From Rossellomorea aquimaris (GTDB lineage Bacteria > Bacillota > Bacilli > Bacillales > Bacillaceae_B), in assembly GCF_001877785.1 (NCBI RefSeq), contig NZ_MINN01000096.1:124001-188000 (forward strand): a stretch of 64,000 nt of DNA, in the 5' to 3' direction. Below, in pieces: positions 29,709 through 41,545 of the stretch (the stretch's first letter is position 1; the number at the start of each line of letters is the position of its first letter). The position numbers and the translations under genes were made by a program. The notes beneath the pieces were generated by a model. The model was not told where the DNA came from. It searched no databases and saw nothing but the letters and a program-made list of their open reading frames with translations.

Positions 29709-31973
29709 TTATACTTGCGGTTCATCCGACCACTTTTTCTTTTCTTTCACCGTTTTGATCGTGCCTTTTTTCTTCAGTTCCTTTTTCTTCAAGACCAGCC
29801 ACAGCTGAGCGGCGATGAATACAGAAGAATAGGTACCTGCAATTAACCCGACGAGCAGGGCGATCGAGAAGTTCAGAATCGATTCGCTTCCGAAGATCAG
29901 CAGGGCGATGACAGCGATGACCACTGTCAGGACGGTGTTCACAGAACGTCCCATCGTTTGGCGGAGACTCTGATTCACAACATCTTCAATGTCCTCGACT
30001 GTCTTAAGGCGGCGCTTTTTATGAAGATTTTCCCTTATTCGGTCAAAGGTAACGATTGTATCATTGATGGAATACCCGACAATCGTCAGTACTGCCGCGA
30101 TGAAGGTGATATCCACTTCAAGCCTTGTCAGACTGAAGAAAGCGATAATAAAGAATGCATCGTGTACCAATGCGAGTACTGATGTCAGCCCCATCCTCCA
30201 TTCAAAGCGGAATGTGACATAGATGATGATTCCGATTGCCGCTATCGCAACAGCCTTCATTGCATTCTTTGCGAGCTCTTTTCCTACAACCGGTGATACG
30301 GTGCTGATACTTGGCTCGGCTCCGTACAGTTTATTGAAATGATCTTTCAACTTGGCAATCTGCTCTTTTTTCAAGTCGTCTGTATACCGGACGACTGCTA
30401 CATTTTGTTTGTCCCCGGAAATGACGATATTATCTGAAGCGAGATCCACTGCTTCCAGCTCTTTTTTCACTTCTTCTGTTTTCAGGCTTTTATCGGCAAG
30501 GATCTGCATCCTCGATCCACTTTCAAAATCGATTCCCAGATTTAAGCGGAAGATAGCCAGGACGATGATGCCGGCTGTTAGTAAAATACCTGATAGAGCA
30601 AAGAATTTCTTCCGGTTCTTCGCGAAATCAAACTTATCGAATCTCGTCGGCAGATCAAGCGTATCATAATTTTCGGCAAGATCCTTGATTTCACTTTGCT
30701 TGACCCCGAACCAGCCCGGCTTTTTATTGAAAATCCTGCTGTTGACCCAAAGGCTGAGCAGCAGGCGGGAGCCCCATACCGCTGTGATGAAGCTTGTCAG
30801 GATACTGACGATCAGCATCGTGGCGAACCCTTTAACGGAGCTTGTACCGTACATGAAGAGGACAGCTGCCGCGAGAATGGTCGTCACATTCGCATCCAGG
30901 ATCGTCAGGAATGACGATTTGTTACCTGCCTGGAAGGCAGATCGGATCGGTTTCCCGACTCTCATTTCTTCCTTGATCCGTTCGTAGGTGATGATGTTGG
31001 CGTCAACCGCCATACCGACCCCCAGGATGATCGCTGCGATTCCCGGAAGCGTCAATACCCCGTTCATTAGATCAAAGATCAACAATACAAGATACAGATA
31101 AACGGACAGTGTGATTGTTGCGATCAATCCAGGGAAGCGGTAGTACGCAATCATGAATAAGAAAATGATCGCGATGCCTACGATCCCGGCAAGGACCGTC
31201 TTATCAAGGGCCTGCTGTCCGAATTGCGCACCGACGGAAGTTGAATACACTTCATCTAGTTTCACCGGAAGAGCACCTGCGTTTAATAATGATGCCAGGT
31301 TCTGGGCTTCTTCCACCGTGAAGCTTCCCTCGATGATGACTTCATCAGAATTGATCGGTTTGCTTACTGCAGGGGCGGAAAGGAATTTGGGATCCTGTTT
31401 CCCCGCCTCTTCTTTATATGAATCTTTTCCCTCTTCATAATCCAGCCAGATGACCAGCTGATTTTGAGGGGCCATTGCCAAAATGTCCTTCGTCAATTGA
31501 TAGAATTTTTCGCGATCTTTCAATTTCAATGAAACGATCGGGTTATTCTGCTCATCGAATGTTTGTTTAGCCGCACCGGATACCAGGTCCGATCCATCCA
31601 GACGAAGCTTGTCATTCACGTCCCGGAAAGAAAGGTTAGCCTCAGTCGAAAGGATTTCCCTCGCCTGATTCTGATCCTCAACACCGGCTAATTGAACACG
31701 GATCCGGTTTCCGTCCTCAATCTGGATATTCGGTTCACTGACACCAAGGACATTGATACGCTTGTCCAAGGCATCCGCGGTATTGGATACTGTCTCTTTC
31801 GTGATTTCCTGTCCATCTTTCAGGGGTTTGACTTCATAAAGTACTTCAAAACCGCCTTGAAGGTCCAACCCTAATTTAATATTGTCCAGGATGTTCTTTG
31901 CTGTTCCCCCCATTGTACCTGCAAGTAAAAATACAAGTAAAAAGAAGGCGATTATTCGGCCGCGCTTTACCAT
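29709..31973 (-). CDS. secDF: Protein translocase subunit SecDF (fused)
   Basis: Membrane RND-type protein that uses the proton gradient to help SecYEG export proteins. SecD and SecF are fused, as in Bacillus: the SecD half starts GLDLQGGFEVLYEV, has a periplasmic P1 domain and GVGMAVDANIITYERI in TM4; the SecF half starts near residue 455 (FALSGILLTAGIIVLA) with NLGIDFESGS and TIVGYSINDTIVTFDRIREN. About 12 membrane segments. I chose ATG 31971-31973 (MVKRGRIIAFF; 754 residues) with AAGGAGG 11 nt before it. Confidence 0.96.
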   Translation of the reverse strand: MVKRGRIIAFFLLVFLLAGTMGGTAKNILDNIKLGLDLQGGFEVLYEVKPLKDGQEITKETVSNTADALDKRINVLGVSEPNIQIEDGNRIRVQLAGVEDQNQAREILSTEANLSFRDVNDKLRLDGSDLVSGAAKQTFDEQNNPIVSLKLKDREKFYQLTKDILAMAPQNQLVIWLDYEEGKDSYKEEAGKQDPKFLSAPAVSKPINSDEVIIEGSFTVEEAQNLASLLNAGALPVKLDEVYSTSVGAQFGQQALDKTVLAGIVGIAIIFLFMIAYYRFPGLIATITLSVYLYLVLLIFDLMNGVLTLPGIAAIILGVGMAVDANIITYERIKEEMRVGKPIRSAFQAGNKSSFLTILDANVTTILAAAVLFMYGTSSVKGFATMLIVSILTSFITAVWGSRLLLSLWVNSRIFNKKPGWFGVKQSEIKDLAENYDTLDLPTRFDKFDFAKNRKKFFALSGILLTAGIIVLAIFRLNLGIDFESGSRMQILADKSLKTEEVKKELEAVDLASDNIVISGDKQNVAVVRYTDDLKKEQIAKLKDHFNKLYGAEPSISTVSPVVGKELAKNAMKAVAIAAIGIIIYVTFRFEWRMGLTSVLALVHDAFFIIAFFSLTRLEVDITFIAAVLTIVGYSINDTIVTFDRIRENLHKKRRLKTVEDIEDVVNQSLRQTMGRSVNTVLTVVIAVIALLIFGSESILNFSIALLVGLIAGTYSSVFIAAQLWLVLKKKELKKKGTIKTVKEKKKWSDEPQV

Positions 31974-32089
31974 TATGTATGAATCCTCCTTGCCGTTTTT
32001 CACCCAAAATAATTTCTGCTTAAATACTGAATAAATCCAACCTTATTATCTATTACAATGATTAGAGTGTCAATTAAATTTCAGACAAT

Positions 32090-32407
32090 TTACCTTTTCC
32101 TTCCTGGACGGAGCAGTTCATTTAATTCTTCCTCGTTGACCTCCTCGAACCAGTTCGGGGAACGGTATGCCTCCACCGTTTCAAAGCTCATATATTCACC
32201 CGGCTTGACGGTCAGGACATCGCTGACCAGTTGGTACGTTTTCACGTTCACTTCAGGTTTCTTCCACTTCTTTTTAGTCAAATAAGCCCAAAGCCTTTCA
32301 ACATCGGCCCTTCCATATCCCAAAAGTTCAAATTCTTCCACTTTACTTGAAAGTGCTGGTACCAATGAATCATAAAAACGATCGTAAGGATGCTGATTCG
32401 CCTTCAT
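32090..32407 (-). CDS. comN: Post-transcriptional regulator ComN
   Basis: A 105-residue cytoplasmic protein (DRFYDSLVPALSSKVEEFEL, LTKKKWKKPEVNVKTYQLVS) matching the Post_transc_reg family. In B. subtilis ComN (YrzD) acts post-transcriptionally on comE competence mRNA and meets DivIVA at septa. It lies upstream of secDF (116-bp gap) and is divergent from spoVB, as in B. subtilis. No membrane segment. Confidence 0.88.
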   Translation of the reverse strand: MKANQHPYDRFYDSLVPALSSKVEEFELLGYGRADVERLWAYLTKKKWKKPEVNVKTYQLVSDVLTVKPGEYMSFETVEAYRSPNWFEEVNEEELNELLRPGRKR

Positions 32408-32538
32408 TCTTCGTCACCGCCTAGGGCTGAATGTTCACAATCAGCCAGAATTATGTACAACTTGTCATGCTTTGTCCACATGTCTGCATATACATTATTG
32501 TATACGATTATACCATTTTTGAGAAGGCAGGGAATATT

Positions 32539-34086
32539 ATGTCAAAGTTTCTTAAAGGCACAATCATCTTGATGGCTGCCGCCTTTATTACAAGGATATT
32601 GGGGTTTGTCAATCGGATCGTCGTCGCCAGATTCATTGGCGAAGAAGGCGTGGGGCTGTTCATGATGGCATTTCCTACACTGATCCTTGTCATCACCATG
32701 ACCCAGATCGGGCTTCCCGTAGCCATTTCGAAAAACGTGGCAGAGGCAGAAGCTAAAGGGGATATCCGTAAGGTCAAAAGAATATTGGTCGTTTCCCTCA
32801 CCACTACTTTACTCCTATCCGTCATCTTCACCCCTGCCCTTATTTTGCTTGCACCTTATTTAACCGAAACGCTGTTTACGGATGACCGGATTTATTATCC
32901 GCTTGTCGCGATTGCGCCAATCATTCCGATCGTTGCCATTTCCTCGGTGATCAGGGGTTATTTCCAGGGAAGGCAGAATATGAAGCCTTCCGCTATTTCA
33001 CAAGTCATCGAGCAAGTCGTAAGAATCACATTGATTGCCGTATTGACGAAGACATTTCTGCCGTACGGGATAGAATATGCAGCTGCCGCAGCCATGGCAG
33101 CCTCGGTACTTGGAGAACTGGCATCGCTTCTTTATTTGTTTGCAAGTTTTAAGATAAGGAAAAAATTTAAAATAAGAAAGAATTTCTTCAAATCCATCAA
33201 GGACGGGCGTCAAACTTTCAGCGAATTGATGAGTGTCGCACTGCCTGCTACGGGAAGCCGGATGATCGGATCGATCGCCTGGTTTTTCGAACCGATCGTG
33301 GTCGCCCACAGCCTTGCAATAGCAGGGGTTGCCGCATCTGTTGCCACTAAACAGTACGGTTCGCTTACCGGTTACGCCCTGCCGCTCTTGTTTCTTCCGT
33401 CGTTCGTTACTTTGTCACTGTCTCAATCACTGGTCCCTGCAATCAGCGAAGCAAATTCAAATAAGAACTTTTCGCTGATCGAACACCGCCTTCAGCAGGC
33501 CTTGCGATTTTGTCTCATTACAGGAGGCATCTCAGTCGTCATCCTGTATATTTACGCGAAACCACTTATGCAGATCATGTATGGCAGTGAAAGCGGCGCA
33601 GCATTCCTTATGATTATGGCCCCTTTCTTCCTGTTTTATTATTATCAAGGTCCGCTGCAGGCTGTACTGCAGGCTTTGAATCTCGCCCGCGCTGCCATGA
33701 TCAACAGCCTCGTAGGTGCAGTGGTGAAAACAGCGGTCATTTTCATTCTTGCATCACAGCCGGCCTTCGGCATCCACGGTGCAGCCCTTGGGATCGTGAC
33801 AGGTTTCATGTTAGTCACCCTGCTTCATTTCATGACGATCCTTAAATATATCCCGATGACGATCTATCTCAGGGACTATGCAAAGATCATCCTGGTGCTG
33901 GCAGCTTCAGGACTTTGGGGGCATTATTCATTCATGGCTCTCTTTACGGACGAAGGTCTCATTTGGAGGCTCTTATTCGGGGTCATTTCCACAACGGTCA
34001 TTTACACCGGATTGTCCATCGCCTTGAAGCTTATAGTGAAGGAAGATTTGGCACGGGTCCCTTTTATCCGCAAATTTATTGTATAA
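32539..34086 (+). CDS. spoVB: Stage V sporulation protein B (MOP-family flippase)
   Basis: Membrane protein with about 14 hydrophobic segments, PST/MOP superfamily, thought to flip lipid-linked precursors for spore cortex peptidoglycan. Motifs MSKFLKGTIILMAAAFITRI and GYFQGRQNMKPSAISQVIEQ are typical. ATG 32539 (515 residues) follows AAGGCAGGGA; the open frame runs 36 codons further upstream, with unlikely composition. Convergent with the DUF421 gene over a shared terminator. Confidence 0.93.
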   Translation: MSKFLKGTIILMAAAFITRILGFVNRIVVARFIGEEGVGLFMMAFPTLILVITMTQIGLPVAISKNVAEAEAKGDIRKVKRILVVSLTTTLLLSVIFTPALILLAPYLTETLFTDDRIYYPLVAIAPIIPIVAISSVIRGYFQGRQNMKPSAISQVIEQVVRITLIAVLTKTFLPYGIEYAAAAAMAASVLGELASLLYLFASFKIRKKFKIRKNFFKSIKDGRQTFSELMSVALPATGSRMIGSIAWFFEPIVVAHSLAIAGVAASVATKQYGSLTGYALPLLFLPSFVTLSLSQSLVPAISEANSNKNFSLIEHRLQQALRFCLITGGISVVILYIYAKPLMQIMYGSESGAAFLMIMAPFFLFYYYQGPLQAVLQALNLARAAMINSLVGAVVKTAVIFILASQPAFGIHGAALGIVTGFMLVTLLHFMTILKYIPMTIYLRDYAKIILVLAASGLWGHYSFMALFTDEGLIWRLLFGVISTTVIYTGLSIALKLIVKEDLARVPFIRKFIV

Positions 34087-34090
34087 CAAA

Positions 34091-34131
34091 CAAATCCCCA
34101 TTCTGACTCTGATGTTCAGAAAGGGGATTTG
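34091..34131. terminator. Bidirectional terminator between spoVB and DUF421 gene
   Basis: AAATCCCC-TTCTGA pairs with TCAGAA-GGGGATTT around a 9-nt loop. Confidence 0.85.
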
Positions 34132-34776
34132 TCAGTTATCGATCAAATCGATGTAAAACTGCCCGTTATGGAAGCTGCAGAAGGATATTTTTGTGAGGTC
34201 CCTGTATCCTCTTTCGCGGAGCTCCTTCCGCAGCCAGAATGATGTTTTGCCCATCATGTCCAGGTGGCTCGTCTGTACCTGCCCATCGAGGATAAGAGGG
34301 AGTGTCAATGATCCTGAGGACTTTTTTTCTTTTTTTAATACAGACAGGCTGCCGGACGGTTCAAGAACCGCAAACTCCACGTCTGCCAGGTTGAATACAT
34401 CCTTCTCCCGCAATTGGAGCAATAAGTCGTCAAAATTATACCTCTGTTTTTTCATGGCTTTTTCATCTATCTTCCCATTATGGATCAGTACGGTCGGCTT
34501 TCCATCGACCATTTCCCTGAATGATTTGGAGCGCAGGGAAAACCATGCAGATATAAATTGGACCAGTACCATCACGCCCATGGGAAGGATGGTATGGATG
34601 ATTGGATCCGCGGGTTCTTCAATGGCGAGGACAGCCATCTCAGCAATCATGATAAAGACAACGAGGTCAAGGATGCTCAATTCCCCGATTTCCCGTTTCC
34701 CCATCATCCGGAAGATGAATGTAATCAATAAATAAAGAAAAAGCGTGCGTATGATGATGACTCCATATTCCTCCAC
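34132..34776 (-). CDS. DUF421/YetF-family membrane protein (YrbG-like)
   Basis: 214 residues: three N-terminal membrane segments (about 5-85; RTLFLYLLITFIFRMMGKREIG) and a soluble C-terminal domain with the family motifs GKPTVLIHNGKI, RYNFDDLLLQLREK and FWLRKELRERGY. The family is linked to spore germination and membrane functions, but the molecular role is unknown. Same neighbourhood as B. subtilis yrbG next to spoVB. Confidence 0.9.
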   Translation of the reverse strand: MEEYGVIIIRTLFLYLLITFIFRMMGKREIGELSILDLVVFIMIAEMAVLAIEEPADPIIHTILPMGVMVLVQFISAWFSLRSKSFREMVDGKPTVLIHNGKIDEKAMKKQRYNFDDLLLQLREKDVFNLADVEFAVLEPSGSLSVLKKEKKSSGSLTLPLILDGQVQTSHLDMMGKTSFWLRKELRERGYRDLTKISFCSFHNGQFYIDLIDN

Positions 34777-34846
34777 AACTTTTCCCCCTCAAAAAACATT
34801 TCACTTACTAGTATGGGCTTATGGGAAAAAATAATAGGAGGAATTT

Positions 34847-36142
34847 TTATCCTCCCATGAATGGCCGCAAATATTTGAAATAAACGTAAACGGAAGAAAC
34901 AGCGAGTGATATCAACGTGATGGGCACCCCGATCAAAAGATATTGATAAAATTTGATATGTACACTTTCTTTTGCAGCAAGTCCCGCGATGACCAGGTTT
35001 GAAGAAGAGCCAAGCAGCGTTCCGTTCCCGCCCAGACACGCTCCTAACGCAAGTGACCACCAGACCGGATCCATATTCACCATCCCGAATTCACCGAATT
35101 CCTGTATGACCGGGATCATGGCTGCGACAAAGGGAATATTATCGACCACTGCAGAAAGGATACCGGTCCCCCACAGGATGGCAAATGAAGTTTTTTGCAT
35201 GTCCCCGTCAGTCACCCTGATGATCTCCCGTGCAGCCTCATCGATGAAACCGGCTTCTTCGATCCCTCCTACGAGTAAAAATAAGCCAATAAAAAAGAAT
35301 AACGTCCCCCACTCTACTTCTTTCAGGATACTTTCAGGAGGATAAATCTTTTCAAGCAGCAGCATCAAAAGCACTGCACCTGCAATCGCCACCGTCGTCA
35401 CATCGAGATGGAACATGGGGTACAGTGAAAAACCGGCAAGGACCATCAGAAGAACGGAAATCGATTGAAACAATCCATGATTCTTCCTTAAGAAATCTTT
35501 TGCATGGACCCCTTTCAGGAGAAGCTTTCGATCCTCCTTGACGTGGATGACATCTCGGTAAACCGTACCCATGATCAATAACGTGACGACATAAACAATC
35601 GACACCACCGGCAGAAGGTTTTCCAAAAAGGCATTAAACGTAAAATGCTTCACTGCTTGGCCGATCATCATATTCGGAGGATCTCCGATAAGAGTTGCCG
35701 TCCCTCCTATGTTGCAGGCGAGGATGGTCATGATCAAGTAGGGGATCGGGGGCAGATCCAGTAATTTGGTCAGTTTGAATAAAATCGGGACAAGCAGCAT
35801 CGCAATCGTCACGTTTGCCAGAAAGGCAGAACCTGCTGCAGCAAGAAGTGAGAAGAGAACGAGCAGAGCCAGTCCGTTGCCGTTCACAAGCTGTGCCATC
35901 CGAATCGCAAGATACTCAAAAAAGCCTGTTTTACTTGTCATCGTAACAATGATCATCATGGCAAACAACAGGGCGATCGTTTTCCAGTCTATATATGTGA
36001 AGAGTGCTTTTTCGATAGGGAAAGCACCGATTAAGAGCATCACGGCACCGCCGGACATCGCAGCGAGAACCCGGTTCCATTTTTCGGTTATCAATAAAAA
36101 ATAGACAAGTATGAAGACGATAAGAACGAGAGTTGGTGACAT
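34847..36142 (-). CDS. ArsB/NhaD-like (SLC13-superfamily) ion permease
   Basis: 431 residues with about eleven membrane segments. The conserved CNIGGTATLIGDPPN and CLGGNGTLLGSSSN motifs are the two substrate-site repeats of the ArsB/NhaD/P-protein ion transporter group. Start chosen at ATG 36140-36142 (MSPTLVLIVF) with AAGGAGC 7 nt upstream; a longer frame adds 12 residues. No ArsR or arsenate reductase gene adjoins, so arsenite export is unlikely; Na+/H+ antiport or anion transport is more plausible. Insertion relative to B. subtilis. Confidence 0.87.
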   Translation of the reverse strand: MSPTLVLIVFILVYFLLITEKWNRVLAAMSGGAVMLLIGAFPIEKALFTYIDWKTIALLFAMMIIVTMTSKTGFFEYLAIRMAQLVNGNGLALLVLFSLLAAAGSAFLANVTIAMLLVPILFKLTKLLDLPPIPYLIMTILACNIGGTATLIGDPPNMMIGQAVKHFTFNAFLENLLPVVSIVYVVTLLIMGTVYRDVIHVKEDRKLLLKGVHAKDFLRKNHGLFQSISVLLMVLAGFSLYPMFHLDVTTVAIAGAVLLMLLLEKIYPPESILKEVEWGTLFFFIGLFLLVGGIEEAGFIDEAAREIIRVTDGDMQKTSFAILWGTGILSAVVDNIPFVAAMIPVIQEFGEFGMVNMDPVWWSLALGACLGGNGTLLGSSSNLVIAGLAAKESVHIKFYQYLLIGVPITLISLAVSSVYVYFKYLRPFMGG

Positions 36143-36289
36143 AATCAAGCTCCTTCTGCCGAAGTGGAAGTTATTCATAAGTCTATGAGGCTTGACCTCA
36201 AAAAATTTCTAGTCTTTTTTCATTTTCCTGCGAATATGCTTGTACTAGTAGAAAAATTAAATAAGTGAGGAGAAAGGGGAGGAAAGATC

Positions 36290-36679
36290 ATCGAAGCGAA
36301 AAAAATCGGAGGTGCCGTACTTTACGGGACTTTAACCATTTTTCTAATAGCAGTTGTGGCAAGTGTAGTATTTTCGTTGATGCTTCGATTTACCGAGCTT
36401 ACCGAAGGTTCGATATCGTTATTTGTCACGATCATGTCGTTTTTGGCATTATTCATCGGAGGATTCATGTCCGGGGGCAAAGGAAAGATAAAAGGGTGGA
36501 TGCTCGGCGGCTCCACCGGGCTGATTTACACGATCATCGTCTTCTTGTTTCAATACCTTGGATACGACAGCCTTTTTTCAATGGAACAGATGGTCTATCA
36601 TGGCTGCTATATCCTGACAGCGATGATGGGCGGCATCCTCGGGGTCAATCTGAGCGGTGGGCCTTCAAGTAAAACTTAA
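36290..36679 (+). CDS. TIGR04086-family membrane protein (YrzE-like), start uncertain
   Basis: About 129 residues with four membrane segments (AVLYGTLTIFLIAVVASVVF, SLFVTIMSFLALFIGGFMSG, and two more). The N-terminal IGGAVLYGT segment is part of the family, yet the frame offers no ATG, GTG or TTG before GTG 36356. A GGGGAGG at 36276-36282 sits 7 nt before an ATC (36290), so a near-cognate AUC start is the best fit. Starting at 36356 would cut the first membrane segment. Function unknown; the yrzE-yajC neighbourhood is conserved. Confidence 0.75.
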   Translation: MEAKKIGGAVLYGTLTIFLIAVVASVVFSLMLRFTELTEGSISLFVTIMSFLALFIGGFMSGGKGKIKGWMLGGSTGLIYTIIVFLFQYLGYDSLFSMEQMVYHGCYILTAMMGGILGVNLSGGPSSKT

Positions 36680-36684
36680 AATAT

Positions 36685-36733
36685 GGAGAAAAAAAGGCAG
36701 GTCCGATGCACACACATTCGGACCTGCCTTTTC
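36685..36733. terminator. Bidirectional terminator between yrzE-like gene and yajC
   Basis: AAAAAGGCAGGTCCGA and TCGGACCTGCCTTTT pair across an 11-nt loop. Confidence 0.9.
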
Positions 36734-36741
36734 ATATACCA

Positions 36742-37002
36742 TTATACATTGACCACTTCTCTGATCGCATTGCGATCATATGTAAGTCTGCTGCCGTCGC
36801 CGCATAGGATGACAACCTTGCCTTCTTCGATCGCATCGATTGTTCCATGCAAACCTCCGATCGTGACGATTCTGTCACCTTTGGCTAGTTCACTCTGCAT
36901 TTTCGTCACTGCTTTTTGACGCTTTTGCTGCGGACGAATAAGCAAGAAGTAGAAAAGCACGAACATCAGGATCAACGGTAAAATCGTACCTAAACCTTCC
37001 AT
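36742..37002 (-). CDS. yajC: Preprotein translocase accessory subunit YajC
   Basis: Single-pass membrane protein associated with SecDF. One N-terminal segment (ILPLILMFVLFYFLLIRPQ) is followed by the conserved RPQQKRQKAVTKMQSELAKG and GDRIVTIGGLHGTI. 86 residues, normal. It is the last gene of the ruvAB-queA-tgt-yajC row, 45 bp after tgt, and ends at a terminator. Confidence 0.95.
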   Translation of the reverse strand: MEGLGTILPLILMFVLFYFLLIRPQQKRQKAVTKMQSELAKGDRIVTIGGLHGTIDAIEEGKVVILCGDGSRLTYDRNAIREVVNV

Positions 37003-37047
37003 TCCATTCCCCTCCTTTCAAATATGAGATTGAGAATGCTATATAGC

Positions 37048-39251
<2,204 letters not shown>

Positions 39252-39288
39252 TTTATGTCACCCAGCTTTTTAATCTCACATATGAGGT

Positions 39289-39495
39289 CTATTTGAATCG
39301 TCCTATGATATAAAAGACAAGAGAAAGTATAACACTTAACAAAATAGATGTCATAAGTGGAAAATAAAATGTTGTATTTTCTTTTTTGATCACAATGTCA
39401 CCAGGGAGTTTCCCTATTTTGATAAACTGCATCAGGAAGCCGATGATCAGGATGATCCCGCCTATGATCATCAAAAGCTTCGGAAGACCTGTCAC
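39289..39495 (-). CDS. DUF2905 small membrane protein
   Basis: 68 residues with two membrane segments ([19 protein letters not shown] and [18 protein letters not shown]) joined by the family motif [20 protein letters not shown]. Start codon overlaps the ruvB stop by 4 bp (coupled translation). Function unknown; the gene is regularly found between ruvB and queA in Bacillaceae. Confidence 0.88.
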   Translation of the reverse strand: MTGLPKLLMIIGGIILIIGFLMQFIKIGKLPGDIVIKKENTTFYFPLMTSILLSVILSLVFYIIGRFK

Positions 39496-40493
39496 TTGGC
39501 CGGCACCTCCAGTTGAAAATGTTCATACACAAGATGTGTTACGATCCTTCCCCTCGGCGTTCTCTGCAGGAAACCGATCTGCAAAAGATAAGGTTCATAT
39601 ACATCCTCGATTGTATGGGATTCTTCCCCTATGCTTGCAGCGATGGTATCAAGTCCGACCGGGCCTCCCCTGAAGCGTTCGATGATGCCGCGGAGAAGCT
39701 TATGATCGATATGATCAAGACCCAGTCTGTCGACTTGGAGCAGCTCAAGTGCTTCCCTCGAAAGCTCCGTGGTTATGTCACCGTTTCCTTTGACCTGGGC
39801 AAAGTCCCTTACCCGCCGAAGCAGCCTGTTCGCAATCCGCGGGGTCCCCCTTGAGCGTCTTGCCAGTTCTTCAGAGGCTGGCGCTTCGATCTTCGTATTC
39901 AGGATCGCCGCCGTTCTCTGGACAATTTCATTTAACTGCTCTTCATTATAGTATTCCAAACGGCATAGAACTCCAAACCTGTCCCTGAGCGGTGCTGAAA
40001 GAGCCCCCGCCCTCGTCGTGGCTCCGACAAGCGTGAAAGGCGGAAGATCCAAGCGGACGGACCGGGCACTCGGGCCGCTTCCGATGACGATATCCAGGCA
40101 GAAATCTTCCATGGCGGGATATAATACCTCTTCGATTGCCCGGGGAAGCCGGTGGATCTCATCGATGAACAATACATCACCAGGCTCAAGTGCCGTCAGT
40201 ACTGCAGCCAGGTCACCGGGCCTTTCGATGGCCGGACCCGAAGTAGTACGGAGATTCACGCCCATCTCGTTGGCTATGACGGCAGCGAGGGTCGTTTTCC
40301 CGAGTCCGGGCGGCCCATAGAGAAGAACATGATCCAATGTTTCCTGACGCATTTTTGCCGCTTCAATGAACACTTCCAGATTATGTTTCACTTTGTCCTG
40401 GCCGATGTATTGTTTAATCGTCTGCGGCCGAAGTGAATATTCATATGAGTCCTCATTCAATTCAGATTCACCTGATACAATTCTCTCTTCCAT
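39492..40493 (-). CDS. ruvB: Holliday junction branch migration helicase RuvB
   Basis: Hexameric AAA+ motor of Holliday junction branch migration. Walker [10 protein letters not shown] (about residue 61), Walker [10 protein letters not shown] (about 109), sensor 1 LVGATTRAG and arginine finger region DRFGVL are visible, then a winged helix with FLQRTPRGR at the C-terminus. 333 residues. RBS AGGAGGA precedes ATG 40493. Follows ruvA by 28 bp. Confidence 0.98.
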   Translation of the reverse strand: MEERIVSGESELNEDSYEYSLRPQTIKQYIGQDKVKHNLEVFIEAAKMRQETLDHVLLYGPPGLGKTTLAAVIANEMGVNLRTTSGPAIERPGDLAAVLTALEPGDVLFIDEIHRLPRAIEEVLYPAMEDFCLDIVIGSGPSARSVRLDLPPFTLVGATTRAGALSAPLRDRFGVLCRLEYYNEEQLNEIVQRTAAILNTKIEAPASEELARRSRGTPRIANRLLRRVRDFAQVKGNGDITTELSREALELLQVDRLGLDHIDHKLLRGIIERFRGGPVGLDTIAASIGEESHTIEDVYEPYLLQIGFLQRTPRGRIVTHLVYEHFQLEVPAK

Positions 40494-40521
40494 TGAGTCT
40501 TCCTCCTTTCGCGTTTAAAAA

Positions 40522-41136
40522 TTACTTCAGCAGTAACTGCAAGGCTTTCCGGATGATTTCATCGGCTGACAGCCCCTGATCCTTCAACTTAGGCGTCACT
40601 TTCTTTATCTCCCTGTCAGAGTAGCCGAGGGCTTTGAGGGCAAGAAGCCCCTCTTCGAAGGCTTCATCTTTCTCTGCTGACGTAGATGCTGCCCCTTTAT
40701 TATCATTGAATAGATTCGGAAAGTAATCAGGTACGACATCCTGCAGTTTTCCTTTCAGGTCGAGGATCATCTGACGGGCCGTTTTCTTTCCCACCCCCGG
40801 GAACTTTGTCAGGAAGCTTTCATTTTCTTCCTCGATCGCAGTGATGACCTGCTGAGGTGCACCCGACGCCAATATGGCCAAAGCACCTTTGGGTCCGATT
40901 CCTGAAACATTCAATAATTTCATGAACAGTAATTTTTCTTCCAAGGCGAGAAATCCATAAAGAGCGATGATATCTTCCCGCACATGCTGATATGTAAAAA
41001 TCTGCAGTTCCTGATTCTGATACTTTGAATAAACGAACGGATTCGCGGTGTACAGCTGATAACCGATCCCGTTATTCTCTACCACTACATACTCGGGACC
41101 CACCTGTGCAACAGTCCCCTTAATATATTCATACAT
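40522..41136 (-). CDS. ruvA: Holliday junction branch migration protein RuvA
   Basis: Tetrameric DNA-binding partner that loads RuvB onto junctions. An OB-fold ([20 protein letters not shown]), two helix-hairpin-helix motifs ([15 protein letters not shown] and [14 protein letters not shown]) and the C-terminal RuvB-binding domain ([17 protein letters not shown]) are in order. 204 residues. First gene of ruvAB-DUF2905-queA-tgt-yajC; its likely promoter lies about 410 bp upstream, beyond three tandem repeats. Confidence 0.97.
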   Translation of the reverse strand: MYEYIKGTVAQVGPEYVVVENNGIGYQLYTANPFVYSKYQNQELQIFTYQHVREDIIALYGFLALEEKLLFMKLLNVSGIGPKGALAILASGAPQQVITAIEEENESFLTKFPGVGKKTARQMILDLKGKLQDVVPDYFPNLFNDNKGAASTSAEKDEAFEEGLLALKALGYSDREIKKVTPKLKDQGLSADEIIRKALQLLLK

Positions 41137-41155
41137 TACGTTCTCTCCCTATCTT

Positions 41156-41523
41156 AAAAGCGGAGGGGCTTTGAAGAGAGGCGTGTGGCATAAGACGAAC
41201 CGGCCTGGAAGGCGCTCTTTGCCTTAATGGACGGTTTGGCTTATGACATGTGCCTCTAAGCCCCGCAGCTGGATAATTTAAAAGCGGAGGGGCTTTGCCC
41301 AGAGGCGACAAGCATAAGATGAATATGCCGGAAAGGCGGTTTTTGCCTTTTTGTCATATTTAGCTTATGACCTCGAGCCTCTAAGCCCCGGAGCTGGATA
41401 ATTTAAAAGCGGAGGCGGCTCGTTCAGGCCCGACAAGCATAAGATGAATGGGCCATGAAGGCGTTCTTTGCCTTCCTGGTCCATTTAGCTTATGACCTCG
41501 AGGGGCTAGCCGCCGGAGCTGGA
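41156..41523. repeat. Three tandem hairpin cores between ruvA and its promoter
   Basis: Cores start at 41156, 41280 and 41405, a period of 124-125 bp, each beginning AAAAGCGGAGG and ending GCTGGATA. The first is subtype 1, the third subtype 2, the second a hybrid of both. Each is a long imperfect palindrome topped by AAGGC/GCCTT. None has the outer arms seen in the other four copies. Confidence 0.9.
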
Positions 41524-41545
41524 TATATACTTAAATACTCATTGT

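Noticed and set aside
32440-32538. Sigma-E promoter upstream of spoVB
   Set aside because: GCATATAC-like pieces are present but no -35/-10 pair with the required 14-bp spacing was found.
34847-36142. Arsenite efflux pump ArsB
   Set aside because: The fold fits, but there is no arsR, arsC or arsA nearby, so the specific arsenite role is not supported.
36265-36672. 135-codon frame MRRKGRKDHRSEKNRR... overlapping the YrzE-like gene
   Set aside because: It is the +1 shadow of the membrane protein frame; composition is implausible and it lacks family features.
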